Part shown: piece by piece, positions 44,410 to 53,325 of the stretch
How the letters are laid out: each line of letters opens with the position of its first letter
Numbering within the stretch: position 1 is the first letter of the stretch
Source of the DNA: Microcoleus vaginatus PCC 9802
Lineage (GTDB): Bacteria; Cyanobacteriota; Cyanobacteriia; Cyanobacteriales; Microcoleaceae
Assembly: GCA_022701275.1 (NCBI GenBank)
Contig: CP031740.1
Span: 5,779,001-5,843,000 of the forward strand
Direction: 5' to 3'
Length of the DNA stretch: 64,000 bases
The notes under the pieces: model-generated
The model's input: the letters and a program-made list of their open reading frames with translations, nothing else
Database searches by the model: none
What the model was told of the DNA's origin: nothing
Translations under genes and position numbers: made by a program

Positions 44410-46086
44410 ATGGAAAGTACGCTCGGTATACTTGCAATCGATCGCGAACAGCAGCCCACCGCAGCATTAACAACCTTTGGTAATAGCGGTCAGCTTAACT
44501 TTTTCACTGCATCCAGTCAATTTAACGGTAGCGTCCCTAGCAACGGCTTTGACACTGATAATTTGACAGGGATGGCGATCGGCGAACAACAACAAATAGC
44601 AGATTTTGTAGTAGCCCAAAGCAGCGAGATCCTCAGTTACTCAGCCAACAATTACGTCGCTAGCGGTACATCTGCTGCTCAAGAAAAATCGAACTCAGAT
44701 GCGATCGCTGTCGGCACAGATCCCCTCACAGCGACGAGAACGGCTAATCAGTTGAATTTATCAGACCCAGACAACTCCTTAGCCACTGCACGCAATATTG
44801 GTGTTGCTGATAACAATCGCCTCACCTTCAATGATTTTGTCGGAGTTGACGATAACGAGGATTATTACCGCTTTACTATTAACAACAATAGCGATGTAAG
44901 CTTGCACATCGATGTTTTGAATGGAGCAGGAATCGAGTTGATTCAAGATAAGAATCGCAACGGCGAGGCTGATTATGATGAACTTCTTGGCAGCGATTAT
45001 GCCTCACCCGGTGCATCCGGCGAAATAAATTTCTTCAACCTGACTCCTGGAGATTACTATGTCGCAGTTTATAGTTACTTTGACTATAAGAATTACAACC
45101 TGAATCTTGCTGCAACGCCTGGTACTGGTTTTAGCAGCAATTACGGATACGGTTTAGTGGATGCAAATGCAGCAGTAGCCCGCACTTTTAACAGTCCAGT
45201 TAAGTTCCCCGAAGTTCCTAATTTGGGCGGGAATGATTGGGCAAGAGACATGGTAAATGCGCCGGAAGTTTGGCAGGGGGGAATTACCGGAAATGGCATC
45301 GTAGTCGCTGTTGTCGATAGCGGTGTTGACTACACCCATCCCGATTTAGATGCCAATATTTGGCAGAATGCGGATGACATTCCCAATAACCGAATTGACG
45401 ACGATCGCAACGGATATATTGATGATATTCGGGGTTGGGATTTTGTGTGGAACGACAACAACCCAATGGATGGGGATTTGGACGGTCACGGGACTCACGT
45501 AGCAGGTGCGATCGCGGCAGAACGAAATGATTTTGGCATAACTGGAGTTGCCTACAATGCAAAGATTATGCCTGTGAGAGTTTTGCCGGAATTTGGCTAT
45601 GGGAACTTCAATAATTTTGCTGCTGGAATTCGCTATGCTGCTGATAATGGAGCTAATGTAATTAACTTTAGTATTGGTGGCTGGTCGCCTAGCATGGAGG
45701 TTAATGAGGCAATTCAGTATGCCACTAACAAAGGAGTTGTTGTCGTCATGTCAGCAGGAAATGATGGTTTTTATGAACCAGACTATCCAGCTAGATATGC
45801 CGATCGCTTCGGAATTGCTGTGGGAGGAATTGATATAAATGGCAGGATGAATCAATTCTTTAACCGTGCAGGTGCCAGACCTTTGGATTACGTAGTTGCA
45901 CCGGGAGTAGACATCTATTCTACAACTCCCTACAACACCTACGAAACCTACAGCGGCACATCGATGGCAGCCCCTCACGTAGCGGGTGTAGCGGCTTTAG
46001 TTTTGAATGCCAATCCGAATCTAACTCCGGCTCAGGTTGAGCAAATTTTGACTGCAACAGCCAATCCAAACTGGGTAATTGTCTAG
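44410..46086 (+). CDS. Subtilisin-like serine protease with PPC domain
   Basis: 558 residues. Domain order: a long N-terminal region, a bacterial pre-peptidase (PPC) domain at about 120-240 (SLATARNIGVADNNRLTFND, DYYRFTINNNSDVSLHIDVL, LTPGDYYVAVYSY), then the S8 catalytic domain. Triad: Asp in VAVVDSGVDYTHPDL, His in GHGTHVAGAIAAERND and Ser in GTSMAAPHVAGVAALVL. No signal peptide; an RTX gene lies 152 bases downstream, suggesting type I export. Its C-terminus is duplicated as a fragment at 41479-41592. The ribosome site is weak. Confidence 0.93.
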   Translation: MESTLGILAIDREQQPTAALTTFGNSGQLNFFTASSQFNGSVPSNGFDTDNLTGMAIGEQQQIADFVVAQSSEILSYSANNYVASGTSAAQEKSNSDAIAVGTDPLTATRTANQLNLSDPDNSLATARNIGVADNNRLTFNDFVGVDDNEDYYRFTINNNSDVSLHIDVLNGAGIELIQDKNRNGEADYDELLGSDYASPGASGEINFFNLTPGDYYVAVYSYFDYKNYNLNLAATPGTGFSSNYGYGLVDANAAVARTFNSPVKFPEVPNLGGNDWARDMVNAPEVWQGGITGNGIVVAVVDSGVDYTHPDLDANIWQNADDIPNNRIDDDRNGYIDDIRGWDFVWNDNNPMDGDLDGHGTHVAGAIAAERNDFGITGVAYNAKIMPVRVLPEFGYGNFNNFAAGIRYAADNGANVINFSIGGWSPSMEVNEAIQYATNKGVVVVMSAGNDGFYEPDYPARYADRFGIAVGGIDINGRMNQFFNRAGARPLDYVVAPGVDIYSTTPYNTYETYSGTSMAAPHVAGVAALVLNANPNLTPAQVEQILTATANPNWVIV

Positions 46087-46237
46087 AAACTGCCCGTACA
46101 GAAACATCCCTGTAATTACTGGCAAAACTTTCTCGCAATCTGTGCTTTAAAAAATAAAACTTATTTTTTTGCATAAAAGTCGGAAGCTTTGCCTGAGTAG
46201 AAAAATAAATCGAGACATCGCAAGGAGAAACGAACTT

Positions 46238-47047
46238 ATGACTTTACGAACAGATCCATCAGGAATACCCCGCTTAATTGGCGAAGACAAATCCGAATTA
46301 GTTGATTTATACGATGTTAATTCCCAATTTGGAGAAGTAACTAACTTCCCTTCAGGAATTTGGATGCTCGGAGGTAACGATACAGTTCACGGATCTTTAG
46401 CTAATGATTTGGTATTTGGTAATGACGGGGAAGATAGTTTCAGAGGGGATGAGGGAGATGATTCTTTATTTGGAGGAAGAGGGAAAGACTTTTTGCAAGG
46501 AAATGAGGGAAATAACTATTTAAGTGGGGGTCAAGATGCAGATTGGATTATAGATAACGGAGACGATGATATTTTATTGGGCGGTAGAGGCAATGACATT
46601 CTCTACAGCGGTTACGGCAATGACACTCTGATTGGAGGTTTGGGTCGAGACTTTTTAGCAGGTGTAGTTTCTAGCATCGGGGGAAATCTCCCTAAATGGA
46701 CAGGAAGAAACTTGTACGTTCTCCAACCTGAACCCGGAGTTACTGATATCAATCAAGCCGATCTGATTAACCATTTCAGATTGGGTTTCGATCGGATTGG
46801 ATTAGCAAGTGGTTTGACACCTAACGATGTAGTTTTGGAAGAGTTGACCAATACAACTATTTTTATACAGTTTGATGTGCCAGAAGATGTGAAAATCTTG
46901 ATGACGCCATCGGAGTTAAATCCTCCACCGCAAGTGCTTTCAGGGACGCTCATCAAACTCAGGAATACCGGAGATTTCCTAGGTTTTGTTCCAGGTATAA
47001 CGCCCGCTCGACTCCAAAACAGCATCATCTCGGTTCAGGAATTATAA
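46238..47047 (+). CDS. RTX calcium-binding protein
   Basis: 269 residues from ATG 46238 with AAGGAG ten bases upstream; an in-frame start further upstream is unlikely. RTX repeats occupy about residues 48-140 (GNDTVHGSLANDLVFGNDGED, GGRGKDFLQGNEGNN, GGRGNDILYSGYGNDTLIGG). The C-terminal half (ADLINHFRLGFDRIGLASGL, GTLIKLRNTGDFLGFVPG) is like the secretion domain of other RTX proteins. It is likely exported without a Sec signal and stabilised by Ca2+. It follows the subtilase and is a candidate partner or part of the same export unit. Function beyond Ca2+ binding is unknown. Confidence 0.87.
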   Translation: MTLRTDPSGIPRLIGEDKSELVDLYDVNSQFGEVTNFPSGIWMLGGNDTVHGSLANDLVFGNDGEDSFRGDEGDDSLFGGRGKDFLQGNEGNNYLSGGQDADWIIDNGDDDILLGGRGNDILYSGYGNDTLIGGLGRDFLAGVVSSIGGNLPKWTGRNLYVLQPEPGVTDINQADLINHFRLGFDRIGLASGLTPNDVVLEELTNTTIFIQFDVPEDVKILMTPSELNPPPQVLSGTLIKLRNTGDFLGFVPGITPARLQNSIISVQEL

Positions 47048-47285
47048 GTTAAAGCAATTTTTGCCAGTGGTGGCAATTAGCATTATATGGCGGGGTTTCC
47101 CAACCCGATTTGGTATTATGTAGAGTGCGCAGTGCACCCCTTACCGCTGTTGCCAATTGAAAACCCCGATCTTATACTAATTCTAAAAAATCCTGCAACA
47201 GTAGCTGTAGGGTGCATACAGTCTTTCAGGAAACAAACCAAAAACTCATAACAGTTGCATGATTTTGGATAATTGGTATTAAATT

Positions 47286-47897
47286 ATGGCAAGTTACAGA
47301 ACTGTGTTGTTTTTAAACAGTCTAACTTTAATGCTGGTTGGGCTAGTGACGGCGTGTCTGAGTTTATTTGGTTCTTCGGTAAAAGGGTTATTTTTGCCTC
47401 CTTGCTCTGCCACGTATCCGGGTGCAGGTTTCTTTTTTTTAGCGTTTCAAATGTTATTTTATTTATCGGTAATGGTGTGCGCTTTTACCTTTGGATTGCT
47501 GAGAATTATTCAACCAGACCGCCCAGAAAATCGATTTATTTTATATTCGGCACTATTTGCCGGTTGCTTTCTGTTCAATGAAGTTTTTCGCACCCACGTT
47601 CATCTGGGACGTGCGGGTTTCCCGAAAGTGACAATTGTCATATTTTACGCCGTGCTGGCAATTGCATACGGATTAGCTTTTCGGAGACAAATTCGCTCGA
47701 CTCCCTATGCTTTACTGCTGAGTGGCGTTGGTTTGTTATTTGTTGCCTTTTTTGCAGAAGCGCTGCCTTTAAAAAACGAGATTGTTTCGAGCTTGCTGGA
47801 GGGAATACCGAAGCTGTTGAGCGGGATTAATATTGCACTTTATTTTTGGTTTTTGTGTCAGGGTTTGATACTACGCTCGCTCAATTTATCCAAATAA
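47286..47897 (+). CDS. Six-helix membrane protein, unknown function
   Basis: 203 residues, about six membrane helices (VLFLNSLTLMLVGLVTACLSLF, AGFFFLAFQMLFYLSVMVCAFTFG, VTIVIFYAVLAIAYGLAF, YALLLSGVGLLFVAFFAE and others), short loops, no recognised motif. A His-rich stretch (RTHVHLGRAGFP) lies between helices 3 and 4. It stands alone between the RTX gene and the convergent ureC. Not recognised. Confidence 0.72.
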   Translation: MASYRTVLFLNSLTLMLVGLVTACLSLFGSSVKGLFLPPCSATYPGAGFFFLAFQMLFYLSVMVCAFTFGLLRIIQPDRPENRFILYSALFAGCFLFNEVFRTHVHLGRAGFPKVTIVIFYAVLAIAYGLAFRRQIRSTPYALLLSGVGLLFVAFFAEALPLKNEIVSSLLEGIPKLLSGINIALYFWFLCQGLILRSLNLSK

Positions 47898-48034
47898 AAT
47901 CATATTCAGAACACTTGCGTCACTTCCTGCGAACTCAAGGACATTTTATTTGTTAGTAATTACGCTCATCAACCCCGTTTCTACGAAAAATAAGAGGTTG
48001 ATGAGCGAATCACCTATTTACAACAGATTTAGCA

Positions 48035-49792
48035 TCAAAACAAAAAGTATCGCTGCGCCATTGGCAAAACTGTTGCCGGTTCGCAAGTTAACAATTCCCC
48101 ATCCGCCCTGACTTCATAAGTTTCTGGGTCGACTTCCATTTGTGGCAAATAATCGTTGAGTTTCATGTCTCTTTTGCTAATTTGTCGCGTCCCGGAAACT
48201 GCTACAGTGGGCTTTTGCAAACCGAGCTGTGCGGCAATATCTCGATCGCGCGCAGCTTGGGAAACAAACGTCAGACAAGTCGCCCCAATCGCACCGCCAA
48301 AACTGCCAAACATCGGCCTCATATGCACCGGTTGCGGCGTGGGAATGCTGGCGTTAGCATCTCCCATCTGCCCGTAGGCGATCGCCCCTCCTTTAATTAC
48401 CAGTTCCGGTTTCACCCCAAAAAAAGCCGGCCGCCACAAACACAAATCCGCCAATTTTCCCTCTTCCACCGAACCGACATACTGACTAATTCCGTGAGTA
48501 ATCGCCGGATTAATTGTATATTTCGCAATGTACCGCTTCACCCGATAATTGTCATTTTCTCCCCCTGTGGAACGGGCATCTTGCCAGTCTAAATCACCTG
48601 TGGAACGGGCATCTTGCCCGTTCAAAATCCCCCTTTGAACCTTCATTTTATGAGCCGTTTGCCAAGTCCGAATAATCACCTCTCCCACTCTTCCCATCGC
48701 CTGAGAATCAGAAGAAATCATACTAAACGCACCTAAATCGTGCAAAATATCCTCAGCAGCAATAGTTTCCCTTCTAATTCTCGATTCAGCAAAAGCCACA
48801 TCTTCAGGAATGCCTCGATCCAAATGGTGGCAAACCATCAACATATCTAAATGTTCTTCTAAAGTATTGACAGTGTAAGGGCGAGTCGGGTTAGTTGACG
48901 ATGGCAAAACATTAGCTTGTCCGCACACTTTAATAATATCCGGTGCGTGTCCGCCACCAGCACCTTCGGTGTGGTAAGTATGAATAGCGCGATTTTTAAA
49001 AGCCGCAATTGTAGCTTCCACAAATCCCGCTTCATTGAGAGTATCCGTGTGAATTGCAACTTGCACATCGTACTCGTCAGCTACATTCAAACAAGTGTCG
49101 ATTGTTGCTGGTGTAGTTCCCCAATCTTCGTGGAGTTTCAAACCCATTGCACCGGCTAATATTTGTTCAACTAATGCTTGGGGTTGACTGCTATTTCCTT
49201 TACCTAAAAACCCTAGATTTACGGGAAAAGCGTCAGCAGCTTGCAGCATCCGGTACATATGCCAAGGCCCGGGAGTGCAAGTTGTGGCGTTTGTACCCGT
49301 TGCGGGGCCAGTGCCGCCGCCGATCATTGTCGTGATGCCGGAGGCGATCGCTACTTCTATTTGTTGCGGGCAAATAAAGTGAATGTGACTGTCAATTCCC
49401 CCGGCGGTGAGAATCATTCCTTCACCCGCAATTACTTCAGTACCAGGCCCGATAATAATATCTACCCTATCTTGAATATAAGGATTTCCGGCTTTACCAA
49501 TTTTGTAAATTTTGCCGTCTTTAATCCCCACATCTGCTTTAACAATTCCCCACCAGTCTAATATTAAAGCATTAGTAATTACCGTGTCAACAGCGCCGTC
49601 TGCATTAGAAATAGGCGATTGTCCCATGCCGTCGCGAATGACTTTGCCACCGCCAAATTTAACTTCATCCCCGTAGGTTGTGAAGTTTTTTTCAACTTCT
49701 ATGAATAATTCTGTATCGGCTAACCGGACGCGATCGCCCACAGTCGGCCCGAAGGTTTCCGCGTAAGCGCGGCGCTCCATTCTGTAACTCAT
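48035..49792 (-). CDS. ureC: Urease alpha (catalytic) subunit with repeat-encoded insertion
   Basis: 585 residues from ATG 49792 with AGGAGG ribosome site ([20 protein letters not shown]); the open frame upstream is not used. Hydrolyses urea at a di-nickel centre. Ligands are all present: HIHF, the carbamylated Lys in [31 protein letters not shown], the catalytic-flap His in [18 protein letters not shown] and the Asp in SSDSQAMGR. Between KVQRG and [15 protein letters not shown], homologues have ~6-8 residues; here a ~22-residue segment has two QDARSTG units encoded by the GGAACGGGCATCTTGCC repeat, in frame. It lies outside the active site, so the enzyme may still work. A GT61 gene separates it from ureB. 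Confidence 0.96.
   Translation of the reverse strand: MSYRMERRAYAETFGPTVGDRVRLADTELFIEVEKNFTTYGDEVKFGGGKVIRDGMGQSPISNADGAVDTVITNALILDWWGIVKADVGIKDGKIYKIGKAGNPYIQDRVDIIIGPGTEVIAGEGMILTAGGIDSHIHFICPQQIEVAIASGITTMIGGGTGPATGTNATTCTPGPWHMYRMLQAADAFPVNLGFLGKGNSSQPQALVEQILAGAMGLKLHEDWGTTPATIDTCLNVADEYDVQVAIHTDTLNEAGFVEATIAAFKNRAIHTYHTEGAGGGHAPDIIKVCGQANVLPSSTNPTRPYTVNTLEEHLDMLMVCHHLDRGIPEDVAFAESRIRRETIAAEDILHDLGAFSMISSDSQAMGRVGEVIIRTWQTAHKMKVQRGILNGQDARSTGDLDWQDARSTGGENDNYRVKRYIAKYTINPAITHGISQYVGSVEEGKLADLCLWRPAFFGVKPELVIKGGAIAYGQMGDANASIPTPQPVHMRPMFGSFGGAIGATCLTFVSQAARDRDIAAQLGLQKPTVAVSGTRQISKRDMKLNDYLPQMEVDPETYEVRADGELLTCEPATVLPMAQRYFLF
48563..48627. repeat. Repeat insertion inside ureC
   Basis: Two copies of (C)TGTGGAACGGGCATCTTGCC, one extended to a palindrome with CCGTTC. 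The family matches GAACAGGCA-AGA-TGCCTGTTC elements at 14941 and 27629. Read in frame as QDARSTG twice. Confidence 0.88.
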
Positions 49793-49970
49793 GCTCCCTC
49801 CTAATATTAATAAATTTTTAGTTAGCAGTTGAGACCCACTTGAATTATAGTATGTGACGAGTTCCTCAATCTGAAACAGTAAAAAAAAATACAACATTAG
49901 GCAAGCTTTAAACCCCGATAGGCATCAATTCTTCCCAATCGAAAATCGCAAATGCTATCAAGGGGCAAAT

Positions 49971-51101
49971 TTACTCCAGCATTTTCTGGATTTCCCTTTT
50001 CAAAATCTCCACATCTACCGTCATATCCATGCCAATGAAACTCCAATCTTCCGCTACATTCTTGTCATCAACCATACGAGAGTATTCTAATCCCAATAGC
50101 TGGCAAATGTAATAGAAATAGGGCGGAGTGTACCCTCCATAAAAGAATTCCAATACTTTCGTTCCCGGCTGACACCACAGCAAATTTGTAAAACCAGCCC
50201 CGTGAGGGCCGACAACCACCGCCGCTTCTGCAAACAGACGAATTTGTTCATCAACTGTGCGCGAGATATCTTCCAAAATTTCAAAATCAAATTCTTTCAA
50301 AACCTCTCGCACTTGTACTTCATTTTTAACCTTGCGCCGGCCGCTTCTAGACAGATAAAGTTTTCTATAAGGCTTTACCTTTTCCTTAAGACAGAATTTT
50401 TTCCGCAAAAGGTCTATATCGTAAGGACTGGGAAAATACCAGTCTTGATTGTTTCCCACCACCACGCTTTCTGCATGATATCCCGTATCTCTAGCCCGAG
50501 TGTCGATTAGTGAACTTTCAGGAATACCGAGTTTGGTCATAAAGCCCCACTCAAAATCTGTATGTCGTAAAGGATAACAAATTTTAGCTTTTTGCCAAAT
50601 TTCCTTACCTAAAGCCTCCTCAATTCGACAAAGTTTAGCCAGCACAAAAATGACATAATCATAATAACTACACCACAAATGCGACCAAGGAGCAACTACC
50701 AGCGGATAGGTAATTTGGTTAGGTTTGTAAGGCCATTCCAGAATGCCCGCACCGCTAATCCGAAAATCCAAGTCTAAAAGCAACTTGTTATTCAGCAGCG
50801 TGTTGCCAGACGTACAAATAGTTAGAGAATTTATTTGTTGATTTAGGGTAATCTTCCACACATAATCTGGGTCGAAAGACACGGTTTTTTCCGTGGCAAA
50901 AAACCGAGAAGGCACTTTTTTTACCGAGGTTAATGCGGGTATATTGATAGGTTGGTGCTGCTTTTTATAAATGATGCTGTCATCTAACAATTTGATGCTG
51001 GTGCGCCGGTCTAACGGGGTTCTCCAGACACGCCTTGATGTTGCCAGCAAGCTCTGCTTCAATGTCTGTTTTATCTGGTCAACTAATTTTGGGTTCATCA
51101 C
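49971..51101 (-). CDS. Family 61 glycosyltransferase inside the urease operon
   Basis: 376 residues. GT61 (DUF563) enzymes transfer xylose, GlcNAc or similar sugars. Signature parts are WSHLWCSYYDYVIFVLAKL, RKLYLSRSGRRKVKNEVQV and the conserved ending PHGAGFTNLLWCQPGTKVLEFF. No signal peptide or clear membrane helix in the first 30 residues. It lies in the minus-strand run ureD-ureA-ureB-GT61-ureC, 329 bases after ureB and 178 bases before ureC. Codon use looks like the neighbours. Insertion into an older ureABC order is inferred, because urease structural genes are normally adjacent. Confidence 0.9.
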   Translation of the reverse strand: MMNPKLVDQIKQTLKQSLLATSRRVWRTPLDRRTSIKLLDDSIIYKKQHQPINIPALTSVKKVPSRFFATEKTVSFDPDYVWKITLNQQINSLTICTSGNTLLNNKLLLDLDFRISGAGILEWPYKPNQITYPLVVAPWSHLWCSYYDYVIFVLAKLCRIEEALGKEIWQKAKICYPLRHTDFEWGFMTKLGIPESSLIDTRARDTGYHAESVVVGNNQDWYFPSPYDIDLLRKKFCLKEKVKPYRKLYLSRSGRRKVKNEVQVREVLKEFDFEILEDISRTVDEQIRLFAEAAVVVGPHGAGFTNLLWCQPGTKVLEFFYGGYTPPYFYYICQLLGLEYSRMVDDKNVAEDWSFIGMDMTVDVEILKREIQKMLE

Positions 51102-51412
51102 GCACTTTTGCTGTATATCTTTGCAGTTTTAACAACCACGGTAGATCCCAGACAGCAGATTGTAACTCGCTCAAAAGTCGGAGATTAAACTAACAAAAGA
51201 AAGGCAGAATGGACTTATACAGAAGACAGAGAAAAAGTTGTGAGACGGCTTTGTCACTCTCCAGGCAGAGGGCTGGAAGTGATACCATGTTAGATGGGGG
51301 ATTGCCGATGAATTATTACTATCATGGTGTGGATATTTCCTACAGTTGCATTCTTTTTGGAAACTGGCAGAACTTTGAAGTTAAAAAGTTTAAAATTCCC
51401 AAATCAACAATC

Positions 51413-51460
51413 GTGAACGGTCATCTGGCTTCATACTTCAGCATCCAGATGACCGTTCAC
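51413..51460. terminator. Perfect 16-bp hairpin across the ureB stop
   Basis: GTGAACGGTCATCTGG (51413-51428) and its exact complement (51445-51460) around a 16-base loop. One arm is coding (the ureB C-terminus GKVNGHLDA) and the loop includes the stop. There is no T-run, so it may be mRNA-stabilising or the scar of an insertion, rather than a true terminator. Confidence 0.55.
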
Positions 51461-51748
51461 TTTTCCATTAAAGCCGTAGACTTGACGACTACCAACAAAC
51501 GGCACTAATTGAACTTCCCTTTCATCTCCCGGTTCAAACCTGACTGCTGTACCTGCGGGGATATCCAACCGCATTCCTTTGGCTTGTTCTCGATTAAATT
51601 CTAAGGCTTCGTTAGCTTCGTAAAAGTGATAGTGGGAGCCAACTTGTATGGGTCGATCGCCTTTATTTCCTACCAGCAACCGCACCGTTGGGCGATCGGC
51701 ATTTAATTCTATTTCGCCTGCTGAAACAATCATTTCTCCTGGAATCAT
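51431..51748 (-). CDS. ureB: Urease beta subunit
   Basis: 105 residues, standard length (101-108). Forms the trimer scaffold with UreA and UreC. Typical [20 protein letters not shown] start, [40 protein letters not shown] and the C-terminal [17 protein letters not shown]-type ribosome site precedes the start. The last codons form one arm of a 16-bp hairpin. The gene is 33 bases after ureA, same transcript. Confidence 0.96.
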   Translation of the reverse strand: MIPGEMIVSAGEIELNADRPTVRLLVGNKGDRPIQVGSHYHFYEANEALEFNREQAKGMRLDIPAGTAVRFEPGDEREVQLVPFVGSRQVYGFNGKVNGHLDAEV

Positions 51749-51781
51749 CTTTTCCTCCTATGAGTCTCTGTGGTTGATTTT

Positions 51782-52084
51782 TTAACGGATCGGATCGTGC
51801 ACTGTTACCAACTTAGTTCCGTCGGGGAAAGTCGCCTCAACCTGGACTTCATGCACCATTTCTGCTATCCCTTCCATCACATCTTCCCGCGTCAGGAGAG
51901 TTGTTCCATAACTCATTAAATCGGCGACGGTAAGACCGTCTCTGGCTCCTTCTAAAATGGCTGCAGAAATGTAGGCTAGTGCTTCTGGATAGTTTAATTT
52001 TAAACCTCTTTGTTTCCGGCGCTCTGCTACCAGGGCGGCGGTGAAAATCAGCAGCTTGTCTTTTTCTTGGGGGGTGAGTTGCAT
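51782..52084 (-). CDS. ureA: Urease gamma subunit
   Basis: 100 residues, the exact family length. Small helical subunit ([35 protein letters not shown], then [20 protein letters not shown] and [22 protein letters not shown]). Lies between ureD and ureB on the minus strand; gap of 162 bases to ureD contains the common AGGGCGCAGAG repeat. Confidence 0.97.
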   Translation of the reverse strand: MQLTPQEKDKLLIFTAALVAERRKQRGLKLNYPEALAYISAAILEGARDGLTVADLMSYGTTLLTREDVMEGIAEMVHEVQVEATFPDGTKLVTVHDPIR

Positions 52085-52246
52085 TTTTATTCTTGTAAGT
52101 GCGATCGCATTATTTGGTGATGATATCGTTTACGGTTGTTTCTGAATGATTAAACCGCAAAGGGCCCAGAGGGCGCAGAGTCAGAGAAGAGAGAGATGAA
52201 TAATCTAGTTAGGAGGGCAACTATACATTGAAACTCAAATATCATC

Positions 52247-53122
52247 CTATTTTATCCAAACTCTGGGCAAACAGCAAGGGCGTTGTGAAAAAGACAAGCG
52301 CAGCAACTGCCAAATGTTGACAAACCAGTCTCTAGCTGCGGTTGTAGATGTACCGCGATATCGGCACAGCAAACCGTTAGGAATACGAGTCACGCCGACG
52401 GTAGAATTACCAGGATAAATTGTTGCCTCAGATGGCAAATTTCGCACTTTTTCCACGAACTCTGTGGTGACGGGTTCGCCTACCCAAGCGAGGGTGGCAA
52501 CTACGGGTTTTCCTCCGAGACCGTGAGGGCTTTCGAGCATTTTTTCTCCACCTTTGAGCAATTGTCTGTCAATCCATAAAGGGCTGTTTTGTTGCCAGAC
52601 CTCGGTGTGCGATCGCCATTCTCCAGACAAGAACTTTTCGCCCCTAGCACTGCGTCCCAATCTGGTAATTTCCCACAGTAAAATCCTGGCTGTTGGTGCT
52701 AATTCTACCCGCAAGTTTTGCCTATATATTGCGCCGTCAAAAACTATTGTTTCCTGTGGCAGCCATTCTAAATTAGCACCGGCTTCTAGTTTGATGTCAA
52801 TATTTTGTTGTGATTCTAGTCCGCTGCTACGATAGATTTTACTAGCAGCGGCGCTGGTAATCAAGGCTTTGGCGTTGGGTTGGAGGTGAAAATGGCTGGA
52901 AAGTCGATCGCCCCCGACAACTCCCCCAGCCGTGTGCAAAATGACGCTGTGGCAAACCTCTTTCCCTTCAGGATAAAACGGACGCTGCACCTTGAGGGGT
53001 GCTTGCATTTGATTGTGAATGATTTGAGTTGCACCGCTGCGGTTAGCGTAGGCTAAATTCAGGCGACCGTGCCATCCATTTTCAACTTGATCTATATGTT
53101 GTTTGGTCAAATTTTTAGTCAC
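52247..53122 (-). CDS. ureD: Urease accessory protein UreD
   Basis: 291 residues. UreD (UreH) binds apo-urease with UreF and UreG for nickel loading. Motifs: GWHGRLNLAYANRSGATQI, PLKVQRPFYPEG, CHSVILHTAGGVVGGDRLSS, ALITSAAASKIYRS and LEWLPQETIVFDGA, ending in LPRVWI-type residues. Start as in homologues. First gene of the minus-strand urease run and divergent from fmdA; the ~200-base gap holds a Fur box and an NtcA site. ureE, ureF and ureG are not in the window. Confidence 0.94.
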   Translation of the reverse strand: MTKNLTKQHIDQVENGWHGRLNLAYANRSGATQIIHNQMQAPLKVQRPFYPEGKEVCHSVILHTAGGVVGGDRLSSHFHLQPNAKALITSAAASKIYRSSGLESQQNIDIKLEAGANLEWLPQETIVFDGAIYRQNLRVELAPTARILLWEITRLGRSARGEKFLSGEWRSHTEVWQQNSPLWIDRQLLKGGEKMLESPHGLGGKPVVATLAWVGEPVTTEFVEKVRNLPSEATIYPGNSTVGVTRIPNGLLCRYRGTSTTAARDWFVNIWQLLRLSFSQRPCCLPRVWIK

Positions 53123-53193
53123 TAATTTTTTAATTTAAAAACATTCCCAATCAAAAACATACCACGACTGCGGCGCTTCCCTGCAATTAGTTA

Positions 53194-53212
53194 AATAATG
53201 ATAATCGTTATC
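53194..53212. promoter_or_regulatory. Near-consensus Fur box
   Basis: AATAATGATAATCGTTATC matches the classical 19-bp Fur consensus (GATAATGATAATCATTATC) at 17 of 19 positions. It lies 72 bases from the ureD start and 114 bases from the fmdA start. It predicts iron control of one or both. Not shown experimentally. Confidence 0.6.
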
Positions 53213-53241
53213 TGAAATATTTTTGGTTTCTGCACTTATTA

Positions 53242-53255
53242 GTATAATAATTTAC
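53242..53255. promoter_or_regulatory. Exact NtcA site GTA-N8-TAC
   Basis: GTA-TAATAATT-TAC. NtcA activates nitrogen-use genes, usually with a TAN3T -10 box 22-23 bases downstream. A TACCAT lies 34 bases downstream for fmdA, which is farther than usual, so the promoter geometry is not classical. Confidence 0.5.
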
Positions 53256-53325
53256 ATTTATCAACCATCAGATCGGCGAAGATGCGCGTACCATGTAAAA
53301 ATCAGTAACTAGAGGAGTGCAGAAT

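Noticed and set aside
51209..51508. Plus-strand 99-codon frame overlapping ureB
   Set aside because: Its end lies antisense to the ureB coding sequence; ureB is certain, so this is a shadow frame. The shared MN.YYHG start with 43142 is kept as a repeat finding only.
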